Below are positions 1-8,735 of a stretch of 64,000 bases of DNA, in pieces. The DNA is from VXYL01 sp963666465 (GTDB lineage: Bacteria > Pseudomonadota > Gammaproteobacteria > Pseudomonadales > Azotimanducaceae), in contig OY762824.1 of the NCBI GenBank assembly GCA_963666465.1, positions 4,278,001-4,342,000 on the forward strand, written 5' to 3'. The position numbers and the translations under genes were made by a program. Each line of letters begins with the position of its first letter. The first letter of the stretch is position 1. The notes beneath the pieces are model-generated. The model was not told the DNA's origin. It saw only the letters and a program-made list of their open reading frames with translations, and did not search any database.

Positions 1-289
1 CGCGGGAGCGGTCGAAGCGACCCCTCATGCCGCTCTGATACGGGCGACGCTCCTGGTCGGCGCGCTCCTCCGGCGTGCCGAGGTCGTGCCCGCCGGAAAA
101 GTGCTCGCCGGCGCCGAACAGGGCGATGACATGCACCCCGACATCTTTTGTCGCGATGCGGAAGGCGTCGTCGAGTTCCTCCAGCAGCAGCCGGCTTTGC
201 GCGTTGCGGTAGCGGGGTCGGTTGGCGGTGATCCGGGCGACATGGTTGTCCACCTCGTAGAGGATGGTTTCGAAGTTGGCCTCGCTCAT
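1..289 (-). CDS. enoyl-CoA hydratase/isomerase, 3' end beyond window
   Basis: Crotonase-superfamily enzyme acting on enoyl-CoA thioesters. Reading the minus strand from the ATG at 289 gives an uninterrupted frame to the window edge, beginning MSEANFETILYEVDNHVARI. The oxyanion-hole segment GAGEHFSGGHDLG, characteristic of the family, lies at about residues 61-73. Only some 96 of the usual 260 or so residues are present. It follows the CoA-transferase pseudogene and the alpha/beta hydrolase on the same strand, so an acyl-CoA degradation operon is likely. The exact substrate cannot be read from this fragment. Confidence 0.88.
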   Translation of the reverse strand, partial: MSEANFETILYEVDNHVARITANRPRYRNAQSRLLLEELDDAFRIATKDVGVHVIALFGAGEHFSGGHDLGTPEERADQERRPYQSGMRGRFDRSR

Positions 290-560
290 CGTCCGTGTCC
301 CCCTGCCTGCCGTGTGATCGGCTCATGCCCAGAAGGTCCCGGAAGACCTCCCACGAGTGCTGCCCCTGCACCGGGGCATGACGGGTGACGCCGCCCGGCG
401 CGTTGGCGAGCTTCACCGGCAAGCCCGACTGCCATGCCGTCCCCGCTTCGGGGTGCTCTACCGGAACCATGTGTCCCCGCTCCCGTAGCGCCTCGTCGCG
501 GATGATCTCGGCCGGGTCCAGCACGGTCGCAGCCGGAACGCTCCGTTCGCCAACGCCGCC

Positions 561-691
561 CAGCAGTTCTCATTTTGGCGTCTGGCTTCGCCGTCAGGCA
601 TTGCACCCCGCGTTTCGGACCCAATCCGGGGCCAAATCGACCGGCAGACCCGTCCAGTCGAGGGGGCTGAAGGCCAAAATGAGAATTGCTG
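561..691. mobile_element. B-type MITE, copy B1 (131 bp)
   Basis: Miniature element inside the CoA-transferase pseudogene. Its ends are inverted repeats: CAGCAGTTCTCATTTTGG on the left and CCAAAATGAGAATTGCTG on the right. It is flanked on both sides by the 9-bp direct repeat AACGCCGCC (552-560 and 692-700), a clean target-site duplication. A second copy (B2) lies at 55746-55878 in the opposite orientation. No coding capacity, so it must be mobilised in trans; the parent transposase is not identifiable here. Confidence 0.88.
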
Positions 692-1318
692 AACGCCGCC
701 CCCAACTCTTGCTTATCGTGCAGAGCCGTGCGCGAAGCGATGCGCCGATCCATTTCCTCTTCATGGGACTTGCGGCTCTCCTGCGTGCTCCATTCGCGCA
801 CGTCGCCCATGCCGAGAACATCCGCCAACGCCTCGAACTGGGCGTCGCTTTCCGTCGCGATCGCGATCCACTGATCGCGCCCATCGCCTGCTGGTCGCGC
901 CGGATACACGCCGTGCGGGGCGTGGAGCGGATGCCGGTTGCCGAGCGGACCTCGCACCTTCCCGGTGAGTTCGTATTCGAGCCAGGCGTCGCCGATGAAA
1001 GTGAAGTTCGCCTCCTGCATCGACAGGTCGATGCACTGGCCTTGCCCCGTGCGCTCCCGGTGCAGCAGCGCGAGGGCGATGGCGGCGAAGCCGCAGATGC
1101 CAGCCACCGGGTCGGGATACATCTGCCCGGAATTGAGCGGCGGCCCGCCCGGGTAGCCGAGCAGCGCCGACTTGCCCGACGACGGCTCGATGGTGCCGCC
1201 GATGCCGGGCACGCTGGCCCATGGCCCGGTGGCGCCGTAGGCGGAAAGGCTGGCCATGACAATGTCCGGCTTGATGCCGCAGAGGGCCGCATGGTCGAGC
1301 CCGAAGTTGCCCATCACC

Positions 1319-1422
1319 CTGGCAGCCTGTCGGACTTCGGACGGCGCAAGCTGGCCGAATGCCGACAGGACGGCTTGGGCTGGGGCAGGAAGCGTTGCCG
1401 AAAGGCAACGGTTCTTGTGGCG
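1319..1422. repeat. A-type palindromic repeat, copy A1
   Basis: About 100 bp of hairpin-rich DNA inserted in the CoA-transferase pseudogene. One stem is CGTTGCC-GAAA-GGCAACG, a perfect stem with a GAAA loop; another pairs CTGTCGG with CCGACAG. CCAG (minus-strand sense) flanks both sides, and deleting one CCAG plus the element restores the reading frame. Related copies lie at 4141-4253 and, inverted, at 36944-37055. It resembles REP/BIME elements in layout; no family name is assigned. Confidence 0.82.
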
Positions 1423-2927
1423 CTGGGCGAGAAGTTCTCCGCCACGAAGTCCATCTGCGGCAGCAGACTTCGGAAGATGCCGATGCCTTCGTCCCGCGTC
1501 AGGTCCAAGGTGATGCAGCGCTTGTTCAGGTTCACGGAGTTGTAGAGCGGGTTGCAGTTCCACGCGTGCTGGGCTGCCGGTCGCCCCTGCAAGGCGCGGG
1601 GAATGGGATTGCGGTAGGTGCCGCGCCAACTGTCGAGGAGGCTTCGGGTTTCGAGTTGAATCACGTCGGCGCCGAGCAGGGCCAGCATCTGCGTGGCGTA
1701 GGTGCCTGCCCATGCTTGGGTGAGCACCAGGCCGCGATAGCCGGAGAGGGGACCTCGCCTTGCGTCGCCCTGTCGCCTGCCGGAGTCGAAACCGCCGCTC
1801 CGTGCCGCGAAGCTCTCGGAGTCGCTGCCAGTGGCCGGCATCTCTCGCCTGATCGACCAATCGGTCGCCGACATGCGGGCGAACGGGCCGGGGTAGCGCG
1901 CGCCTGCCTTGGTCGATTCCGTGCTCGACCCGTCGCCTCCTTCGACGCGACACAAGAAGCCGCGAGCCTCGAACTGCGGGTTTTCCGCCATCTCGTCCAT
2001 GCGCAGCACGGGCCCGGCGATCACGCAGATGCCCGAGGGCGTCGAACAGTTCCGCTCGGTTCCAATTCGCCATCGCCTCTTGCACCCGGCTCGCAAAGCG
2101 GTCGGCAAACTTCACCCGGATGCCGGGCTCGCGCAGTTCCGGGTCCACGGCAAGATCGGGCAGTCCCAGAAGGTTCATCGCCTTTTCCCAGAACGCCGGA
2201 CGCGACAGCGGCAGGGCGAAATGGCCGTCGCGCACCGGCACGGGGCCGTCGTTCATGGTGACCTTCTTGCGGCGTTCCCAGATGCTCCCCGAGTATTGAT
2301 AGCGCAGCGGCGCCGGTGCCGAAGTGGAGACCAGCACGTCCCGCTCGGAAATGTCGATCAACTCACCCGTGCTGCCGTCCGCGTTCGGTTCGAGAAGCGC
2401 GCAGACAACGCTGCCAAAGCCGAGGGTTCCGGCTTGATACGACGCCTGATAGCCGCTGCCCTTGAGCGGCGGCTTGCCGGCGATACCGTTGACGTGCGCC
2501 CAGCTTGACGATGCGTAGGCTGTGAGGTCGTTGCCGGGCCGATGCCTGTGCTCGCCCGTGAAGCCGTGGGGGGTGATGGCGCAGACGATGGCGTCGGGGA
2601 AGCGCCGGTGCAGGCTTGCGGCGTTGGTGTCGTCAGTGACGATCGCGTCGGCTTCGTGGAGCAGTTGCTCGCGGCGTGAGGGCCGCGCGGAGCCCTTGTT
2701 GGCGAGGAAGTAGCGAGCCGCGACGCTGTCGCCATCGTCGGCGAAGGGTGGGTGCTGGCGCAGCATGTGGCCTCGCTCGTCCTCGACTAGGAGCACCTCG
2801 GCGCCGTAGTCCGCCAACAGGCGCGAGCACCACGCCGTGGAGGGCCGATTGCCGACGTCGAGCACCCGAAGACCGGCGAGGGTCATCGACGGACCGCCGG
2901 TGGCAGTCACGGGCAGGCCATCCAGTG

Positions 2928-3812
2928 TCAGACCTCGGTGGAGAGCGGCACGTCGAGGAAGCCGCCAACCACCTCGATGCAGCGCGCGAGTTGGTCGTGG
3001 TGGGTCCAATGCCCGGCGTCGTCAACCTCCACCAGTTCCGCGTTGCGGAAGTGCCGGATGGTGCCGTTCTGGCCGATGCGGTGTGGGTAGCCGTCGCGGG
3101 AGTTGACGATCAGCACCGGGCATTCGATGCGTTCCCACAGCGCGGAGACATCCTCGTTCGGGATGTCGTAGGGGCTGCGCGTGTGCGTGTAGTTGTCGAA
3201 CTTCCAGGTGTAGGTGCCGTCCTCGTTCTGGCTGCTGCCGTGGATGGTGAGATGGCTCGCCTGATCGGGGCTGAGGTGGGGGTTCATCTCCTGCATTCGC
3301 TGATGGGCGTCCTCGAGCCGGCCATAGCGGCGTGGGACCCGGCCGGCCAAGGCATGGTTGGAGCGAATCCACTGCGCGAGGCGAGCCGCCGGGTCGCTGC
3401 CGAAACGGGTGGGATAGAGGCCCACGCCCTCGATGATGACGAGCTTCTGCACGGCTTGGGGAAAGGTGCCGGCATAGAGCGCCGCGATGCTGCCGCCCAT
3501 GGAGTGGGAAACCACCGTCAGCGGTTCCAGTTTCTGCTGACGCACCAGTTGGGCGATGTCCTGCACGTGTTCGAGCCAGGAATAGGAACTGCCCCGGCTC
3601 CACTCGGAGTCGCCGTGGCCCCGCAGGTCCGGCGCCATCACGTGGTAGCGCTCGCGCAGCGCCTGCGCCATCCAGTCCCATGTGTGGCAATGGTCGTGGA
3701 TGCCGTGGATGAGGAGCATGTGCGGGGCTTCGTCGTTGCCCCAGTCGAGGTAGTGCAGGCGCAAACGCTGCGAGAAGTAGCTGTGCGAGGTGGGATTGTC
3801 AGGTTCGTTCAT
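2928..3812 (-). CDS. alpha/beta hydrolase
   Basis: Alpha/beta-fold hydrolase of 294 residues, a normal length for the family. The oxyanion motif is LLIHGIHDH. The nucleophile elbow is HSMGG (Ser in VVSHSMGGS), the acid is probably Asp in VNSRDGYPHR, and the base is His in VDDAGHWTHHD. The start was set at the ATG encoding MNEPDNPTSHSYFSQRLRLH, because upstream in-frame codons belong to the A-type repeat. It is first in a minus-strand operon with the CoA-transferase pseudogene (41 bp downstream) and enoyl-CoA hydratase, so an ester or thioester substrate in the same catabolic route is likely. Substrate unknown. Confidence 0.85.
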   Translation of the reverse strand: MNEPDNPTSHSYFSQRLRLHYLDWGNDEAPHMLLIHGIHDHCHTWDWMAQALRERYHVMAPDLRGHGDSEWSRGSSYSWLEHVQDIAQLVRQQKLEPLTVVSHSMGGSIAALYAGTFPQAVQKLVIIEGVGLYPTRFGSDPAARLAQWIRSNHALAGRVPRRYGRLEDAHQRMQEMNPHLSPDQASHLTIHGSSQNEDGTYTWKFDNYTHTRSPYDIPNEDVSALWERIECPVLIVNSRDGYPHRIGQNGTIRHFRNAELVEVDDAGHWTHHDQLARCIEVVGGFLDVPLSTEV

Positions 3813-3905
3813 GGTCCGGCTTGGCTCAACTTTCCTCTCGGCGACGCTTGGAGTGCGCGAGATTGTACGGAATGTCGCGCTAGAGCGGCGAGCTACAATC
3901 CCTGC

Positions 3906-4100
3906 ATGTCCGAGATCGTCTCCCTCGCCAAGCGCCGCCGTCGCAACCGCCGCGAGGCCGCCGCCGGCAAGACGCTTTGCCGAATTGGCCGTCACAAGTG
4001 GGAGATCGACCAGTCCGCCCCCTTCGCCGTCCGCGAGGGCCGGCTCCTCACCATACGCATCTGCGCCCGCTGCGGCGCGAAGAAGAGCGAACTGTCCTGA
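3906..4100 (+). CDS. small zinc-ribbon-like protein
   Basis: A 64-residue basic protein beginning MSEIVSLAKRRRRNRREAAA. It contains two short cysteine motifs, CRIGRHKWE and CARCGAKK, arranged like a minimal zinc ribbon. The pattern recalls short phage-type zinc-finger proteins (DUF1660-like), but I cannot assign a family firmly. TACAAT at 3894-3899 lies only 6 bp before the ATG and no Shine-Dalgarno is visible, so a leaderless transcript is possible (inference). An A-type repeat begins 40 bp downstream. Confidence 0.6.
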   Translation: MSEIVSLAKRRRRNRREAAAGKTLCRIGRHKWEIDQSAPFAVREGRLLTIRICARCGAKKSELS

Positions 4101-4140
4101 CGCAGCCAGAAGGCACCAAGGGCTTCGGCAAGAGGAACCC

Positions 4141-4315
4141 CTGGCAGCCTGTCGGACTTCGGACGCAAGCTGGCCGAATGCCGACAGGGTGACAGGACGG
4201 CTTGGGCTGGGGCAAGAAGCGTTGCCGAAAGGCAACGGTTCTTGTGGCGCTGGCGCGCCCTTGCGGGCGCGTCGGCAGTTCGCTTCGCGAACTGCCTGGC
4301 CTTCGGGCTCGCATT
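4141..4315. repeat. A-type palindromic repeat, copy A2, with GC-rich hairpin module
   Basis: Positions 4141-4253 match A1, including the CGTTGCC-GAAA-GGCAACG hairpin. They are followed by a GC-rich module with the perfect hairpin GCAGTTCGC-TTC-GCGAACTGC. The same module follows copy A3 at 37056-37110, but there the A core is inverted relative to it. The core and module therefore behave as separable palindromic units, as in mosaic REP arrays. It lies between the small zinc-ribbon gene and the msrA 3' end. Confidence 0.8.
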
Positions 4316-4451
4316 CGCTCGCGCCTTCGGCTAGGAGGTAAGCGCCGTTCTACGGCGCAGGCTTGCATGGAAGTACGCCCCCAGCGACGGGGGAATTGCC
4401 GGTACTTCCTTACGCGTCAGCGGTCGGGGATGCTTCCCCGGCTGAAGGCTC

Positions 4452-5111
4452 CTAGGCCACCACCAGCTCCGCCAGCGGGGCGATGTCGCAGCCGACGCCG
4501 GTGCCGCCCAGGCCGCAGTAGCCGTGCGGCACCTTGGCGAGGTATTGCTGGTGGTAGTGCTCGGCGTAGTAGAAGGTCGGGGCTTCGAGGATTTCCGTGG
4601 TGATCTGGCCGTAGCCAGCGCGATCCAGGGCGGCTTGGTAGGTGTCGCGTGAGGCGATGGCCAAGGCGTGCTGGGTTTCGCCGTAGGTGTAGATGCCGGA
4701 ACGGTACTGGGTGCCGAGGTCGTTGCCCTGGCGCATTCCCTGGGTCGGATCGTGGCCCTCCCAGAACACCTTCAGCAGTTCCTCGTAGCGTACCGCTTCG
4801 GGGTCGAACACCGCCAGCACCACCTCGTTGTGGCCGGTGAGTCCGGAGCAGACTTCCTCGTAGGCCGGATTCGGCGTGATGCCGACGGCGTAGCCCACCG
4901 CCGTCGTGATGACGCCAGGCATCTGCCAGAACTTGCGTTCCGCACCCCAGAAGCAACCCATGCCGACGAGGATGGTCTGGCTGCCGTCGGGAAACGGCGG
5001 CTTCATGGCCTGACCATTGACGAAGTGCATCGGTGGCACCGGCATCTCGGCACTGCGTCCAGGAAGCGCCTCTTCGGGCCTCGGCAGTCTCAGCTTGTGC
5101 ATCAATCCCAT
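4452..5111 (-). CDS. msrA: peptide methionine sulfoxide reductase MsrA
   Basis: Reduces methionine-S-sulfoxide in proteins. The active-site motif GCFWGAERKFW contains the catalytic Cys, followed by VITTAVGYAVGITPNPAYEEV and the family's YHQQYL near the C-terminus (EHYHQQYLAK). A C-terminal Cys (HGYCGLGGTGVGCD) could act as resolving cysteine. I start it at MGLMHKLRLP (ATG 5111), giving 219 residues; a further upstream codon at 5150 is also open but adds no conserved sequence. Monocistronic on the minus strand, divergent from the Sel1-repeat gene. Confidence 0.95.
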   Translation of the reverse strand: MGLMHKLRLPRPEEALPGRSAEMPVPPMHFVNGQAMKPPFPDGSQTILVGMGCFWGAERKFWQMPGVITTAVGYAVGITPNPAYEEVCSGLTGHNEVVLAVFDPEAVRYEELLKVFWEGHDPTQGMRQGNDLGTQYRSGIYTYGETQHALAIASRDTYQAALDRAGYGQITTEILEAPTFYYAEHYHQQYLAKVPHGYCGLGGTGVGCDIAPLAELVVA

Positions 5112-5167
5112 CGGGTTGTCCACTCTCGAAAACGTGCGACGTGCCAGCATAACCGAACCCGCGAGCG

Positions 5168-5187
5168 CGTTGCCGCTTGCGGCAACG
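5168..5187. repeat. perfect hairpin in msrA/sel1 divergent region
   Basis: CGTTGCCGC-TT-GCGGCAACG forms a 9-bp perfect stem in the 166-bp divergent intergenic region. Its arm resembles the CGTTGCC stem of the A-type repeats, so it may be a minimal relic of that family, or a regulatory hairpin for the flanking genes. Confidence 0.5.
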
Positions 5188-5277
5188 GCATAACGCAGAA
5201 AGCCCGCAAAGGCCCGTTCGCCTTGCTCCCGCTTCGGCTAAAATCAGCCGGTTTACCGCCCCTTCCTTCGGAGTCGA

Positions 5278-6996
5278 ATGAGTCGCGTCCGGTCAATTCT
5301 GTCGATGCTGGCGCTGGCGCTGCTGACGGCCGTGTCGGGCTGCATGTCGCTCGCGACGCTGCCGTACAACGACATGGTGGATGGCGTGGCGGAAGGCGCG
5401 GCCTTCGACCCCGGCGCCTTGCGCGAAGCGTGGCTCGCGCAGCCGGACGTGGAAGAGCAGCGGCCCCGGCTGGAGGAACTGGAGGCAGAGGCGCTGAATC
5501 TGCTTGTGGACGAGCCGCTGCGGCTGGGCGCCGTCGGTTCCGCCATCCTCGACATCTACTTCGGCAGTCTCGCTGGCCATCTCGCCATGGAGACGTTCTA
5601 CCAGCGCGTCGAGGCGCCGGAGGACGCGGCCAGGCACGAAGGCTGGGGCCGTGCCGTGCAGGAGGCGATCGAGTCCTCTGCGGTCGGCACGCCGTCTGAT
5701 CCCTATCAGGTGATTTCCGCCATGGAGGCGCGGGCGTTCCTGCGGGCGAAGGGCGAATCACCCATCGGCTCGATGTATGTCAGCACCGACGACGACCCGT
5801 TCGTGCTGCAGATCCTTGCCCGCAAGGACGGTGAGCCGCCGAGCTATAGCGCCTTCGACCTCGAACGCTTCTATCGCCTGGTGCAGGCCGACGCAAAGCG
5901 GCAGATGAACGCCACCGGGTCGGCCGAGCGGGGAGATGGATCGGGTCGCCACGGTGGCGGCTCGGCCGAGGCAAACGTGAGCTTCGGCGTCGTCAACCTC
6001 TTTCTCGCCATGCGGCGGGGCGATACCGCGGCGCAGGTGTTCGTCGGCTATTCGCTGGCGCGCGAGGAACGCTTCGAGGAGGCGGCAACCTGGCTTACGC
6101 AGGCCTCCCGCAACGGCAACCTCGTCGCCACCCTGATCCTCGCCCAGATGCACCGCAGCGAGGCGTTCGCCAGCGAGGGCAACGAACGCGAGGCTTCGCT
6201 GGAAAAGGCCGAGGACAACTACCTGGCGGCCATCGCCGCCGGTTCCGACGAGGCCATGGCTGGGCTCGGCGCGCTCTACGTCGGTGGCTTCTATGGCGGC
6301 GGCATGGTGGACGAGGGCCTGGAGCTGCTCGAAGGGGCTGCCGACCAGGGCAACACCGAGGCGATGGTCTTTCTCGCCAACGCCTATGCCGCCGGCCAGC
6401 ACATCGACCGCGACTACGACGCTTCCGAACGCTACTGGGTGCGGGCAGCGGACCTCGACGACATGGTGGCAAAGCTGCAATACGCCCACTTCCTGATGGC
6501 CGAGGATGTCGAGCGCGAGTTCAACGACCAGGCATGGCGCTGGCTGCGCGAAGTGGCGCAGGAAGAGAACCCCCAGGCGATGTTGCTGATCGCATCGCTC
6601 TATGCACGCGGGGTGCATGTCGCGCGCAACTACCAGCGCGCGCGGCTTTGGTTCCGCAACGCCGTGCGCACTGCGCCGGACGATCCCGACATCGTCAACG
6701 AGGTGGCTTGGACGCTGACGGTGAGCCATTTCGCCAGGCTGCGGGACGAGCGCTATGCGTTGCGGATCATGGAACGCGTGATGTCGAGCAGCGATGCGGC
6801 CCGGGAGTCGCCGGCCTTCCTCGACACCTGGGCGGCCGCACACGCGGCGAACGGCAACTTCGACCGTGCCATCGACCTGCAGGAGCAGGCGCTCGATCAG
6901 GCGAGGCGCCGCGAGGAAACCGACGTGCTCGCCGTGCTGCAGAAGCACCTGGAGGCGTTCCGCGCCGGTGAAACCATCAGCGAAAACATCCCGTAG
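5278..6996 (+). CDS. Sel1-repeat lipoprotein
   Basis: A 572-residue secreted protein. Residues 1-21 form a lipoprotein signal with lipobox VSGC, predicting envelope anchoring. The C-terminal half has tandem Sel1-like (TPR-type) helices: GDTAAQVFVGYSLAREERFE, then segments around GDEAMAGLGALYVGGFYGGG-like and GNTEAMVFLANAYAAGQHI units, and a last one near MLLIASLYARGVHVARNYQR. Such proteins usually scaffold protein-protein contacts. The N-terminal 220 residues match no domain I recognise. GGAG sits a few bases before the ATG; TAAAAT at 5238-5243 could be a -10 element. Confidence 0.85.
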   Translation: MSRVRSILSMLALALLTAVSGCMSLATLPYNDMVDGVAEGAAFDPGALREAWLAQPDVEEQRPRLEELEAEALNLLVDEPLRLGAVGSAILDIYFGSLAGHLAMETFYQRVEAPEDAARHEGWGRAVQEAIESSAVGTPSDPYQVISAMEARAFLRAKGESPIGSMYVSTDDDPFVLQILARKDGEPPSYSAFDLERFYRLVQADAKRQMNATGSAERGDGSGRHGGGSAEANVSFGVVNLFLAMRRGDTAAQVFVGYSLAREERFEEAATWLTQASRNGNLVATLILAQMHRSEAFASEGNEREASLEKAEDNYLAAIAAGSDEAMAGLGALYVGGFYGGGMVDEGLELLEGAADQGNTEAMVFLANAYAAGQHIDRDYDASERYWVRAADLDDMVAKLQYAHFLMAEDVEREFNDQAWRWLREVAQEENPQAMLLIASLYARGVHVARNYQRARLWFRNAVRTAPDDPDIVNEVAWTLTVSHFARLRDERYALRIMERVMSSSDAARESPAFLDTWAAAHAANGNFDRAIDLQEQALDQARRREETDVLAVLQKHLEAFRAGETISENIP

Positions 6997-7140
6997 GCCG
7001 CGAAGCGTCGATCCAGAGGGAGCGCCAGGAGCTAGCGCCGGCTTGGCGTCCCGCATTCGTTCGGCGGCGGCTCGCCCTTCGGCCGCGATGGTAGGCAAGA
7101 TGCCCTCCCTCGAGCGGAGCCCGCGGTCGGGAAAGACACT

Positions 7141-8211
7141 GTGACCAGCAGTTCCTTGGAGCCGGTTGCCACCGACTTCGGCGCATTGCTTCGTGCCGGG
7201 AACGGCTTCATTGACGTTCGCGCGCCGGTGGAGTTTGCCAAAGGCGCCGTGCCGGGGGCCGTCAACCTGCCGATCCTGAACGACTGCGAGCGTGCCGCCG
7301 TGGGAACGCGCTATCGGCAACGCGGTCAGCAAGCGGCTGTGGCGCTCGGCGAAGAGCTGGTGAGCGGTGATGTGCGCTCGGCGCGCATCGAGGCGTGGGC
7401 CGATTTCGCCAGCACACACCCCGGATGCTCTCTCTACTGCGCCCGCGGTGGCCTGCGCTCGCGCACCGCGCAAGGGTGGCTGGCCGAGGCGGGCACGGTC
7501 GTTGCGCGAGTCGGAGGCGGCTTCAAGTCGCTGCGGCGGTTTTGTCTTCGCAGCATCGACGATGCCGCCGCTTCCCTGCACTTCATCGTCGTTGGCGGGC
7601 GCACGGGTTCCGGCAAGACCGCGGTGCTGGCCCACGCCGAAGCGAGCATTGACCTCGAACGCCTCGCCAATCACCGCGGCTCCGCCTTCGGCGAACGACT
7701 CTCGCCGCAGCCGCCACCCATTGGCTTCGAGAATGCGCTGGCGGTGGAACTGTCGAAGCTGTCCGCAGAGGGCGCCTCCGCCACAGTTGCGGTGGAGGAC
7801 GAGAGCCGCCAGATCGGTCGCCTCGCCGTGCCGGTGTCGCTGTACCAGGCGATGCAGGCGGCACCCATCGTCGTCATCGAGGCGGACCTTGAGGCCCGCG
7901 TGGACCACATCCTCAGCGAATACGTCCTCGAAGCGCCGAACCCGCACGAGCACCTGCCGACATCCTTCGCCCGCATCCGCAAGCGTCTCGGCGGCGCCCG
8001 CCACCGCGAAATCGGCGAACTGATGGCCGCGGCCCTCGCGCACGACGATCCGGGTCTGCACCGGGAATGGATCCGCCGTCTGCTGACGGACTACTACGAC
8101 CCCATGTACGACTACCAGATCGAGGCCAAGCAGGATCGCATCGTCCACCGCGGCGACGCCGAAGCCGTCGCCGCCTATCTGGCCATTCACGCAAGGCCTG
8201 CGAAGCCTTGA
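7141..8211 (+). CDS. mnmH: tRNA 2-selenouridine synthase
   Basis: Converts 2-thiouridine at the wobble position of Lys, Glu and Gln tRNAs to 2-selenouridine using selenophosphate, via a geranylated intermediate. Begins with GTG. The N-terminal rhodanese domain contains FIDVRAPVEFAKGAVPGAVN and the catalytic Cys in LYCARGGLRS (about residue 99). It is followed by a P-loop domain, VVGGRTGSGKTAVL (residues 151-164). At 356 residues it is full length. Its presence implies a selenophosphate synthetase (SelD) elsewhere in the genome. Not obviously in an operon. Confidence 0.93.
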   Translation: MTSSSLEPVATDFGALLRAGNGFIDVRAPVEFAKGAVPGAVNLPILNDCERAAVGTRYRQRGQQAAVALGEELVSGDVRSARIEAWADFASTHPGCSLYCARGGLRSRTAQGWLAEAGTVVARVGGGFKSLRRFCLRSIDDAAASLHFIVVGGRTGSGKTAVLAHAEASIDLERLANHRGSAFGERLSPQPPPIGFENALAVELSKLSAEGASATVAVEDESRQIGRLAVPVSLYQAMQAAPIVVIEADLEARVDHILSEYVLEAPNPHEHLPTSFARIRKRLGGARHREIGELMAAALAHDDPGLHREWIRRLLTDYYDPMYDYQIEAKQDRIVHRGDAEAVAAYLAIHARPAKP

Positions 8212-8282
8212 TCAGGAGCGCTCGGCGAGAAACCCAAGCAAGAGGTTCCCCCTAAGGCAGGGCTGTGGCCAGATCCAGATCC

Positions 8283-8700
8283 AGATACAGGAGCCTGCCG
8301 ATGAAAAAGCGACACGCGAGGCCGAAGCGCGTTTGCTGCAACGCAAGTCCTGGCGCCCCTCGCCGCCGGGGTCGGCGGCAGGGGCCGACGCCCAGTCCCC
8401 CGACCACGAGGGCGCACCTCGATGAGGAGGAGGTGGTCACCGGCACGCGGGAGCGCTTCATTGCCGGGTCCATGTCCCCATCGATGCGATTGCCGGCACG
8501 CAGGTGGTGGAGCAGGACGAGACCAGCCTCGACATGCTGCTGCGCAACGTCGTGCCGTCGTTCAACATCAGTGCCACCGCCGATGGCGCCGTGATCGTGC
8601 GCCCCACGAACCTGCGCGGCCTCGTGCTGGTCAACGGCCAGCGGCGCCATCGGCCTCCATCGCGACGCCAGCACGCAGGGCGCTCAAGAAGCGGCAAGAT
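8283..8700 (+). pseudogene. TonB-dependent receptor, N-terminal remnant
   Basis: Remnant of an outer-membrane receptor split over several frames. EEEVVTGTRERF is a typical start of the plug domain. It is followed in another frame by QVVEQDETSLDMLLRNVVPS, ISATADGAVIVRPTNLRGL and VLVNGQRRHR, all canonical plug-domain segments. Several frameshifts and deletions break it, and it ends where an IS1380-type element begins at 8736. A C-terminal receptor remnant lies 46 kb away at 54915-55431 on the other strand; whether both come from one gene cannot be decided here. Confidence 0.8.
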
Positions 8701-8735
8701 GCCGTCGCTCCAAGAATACAAGGACATCCCTGATT

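Larger units (their letters stand above)
290..2886 (-). pseudogene. CaiB/BaiF double-domain CoA-transferase, broken
   Basis: Two tandem family III CoA-transferase domains. Domain 1 starts MTLAGLRVLDVGNRPS at 2886, 41 bp after the hydrolase stop. Domain 2 holds LTQAWAGTYATQMLALLGAD and later MYPDPVAGICG, which carries the usual catalytic Asp. The equivalent region of domain 1 reads GYQASYQAG and lacks that Asp, so only domain 2 would have been catalytic. The frame is broken in four places: a 1-nt slip near 2035, an A-type palindromic element at 1319-1422, a B-type element at 561-691, and a further 1-nt slip near 548. Removing 104 bp between the two CCAG copies restores ENFSPRVMGNFGLD. The C-terminus has no clear stop before the hydratase gene. 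Recently inactivated by insertions and indels (inference). Confidence 0.85.

Noticed and set aside
5758..8190. An 810-codon open frame on the minus strand opposite the Sel1 and mnmH genes
   Set aside because: It is antisense to two clearly coding genes, has Arg/His/Val-rich composition of complementary high-GC codons, and contains no family motif.
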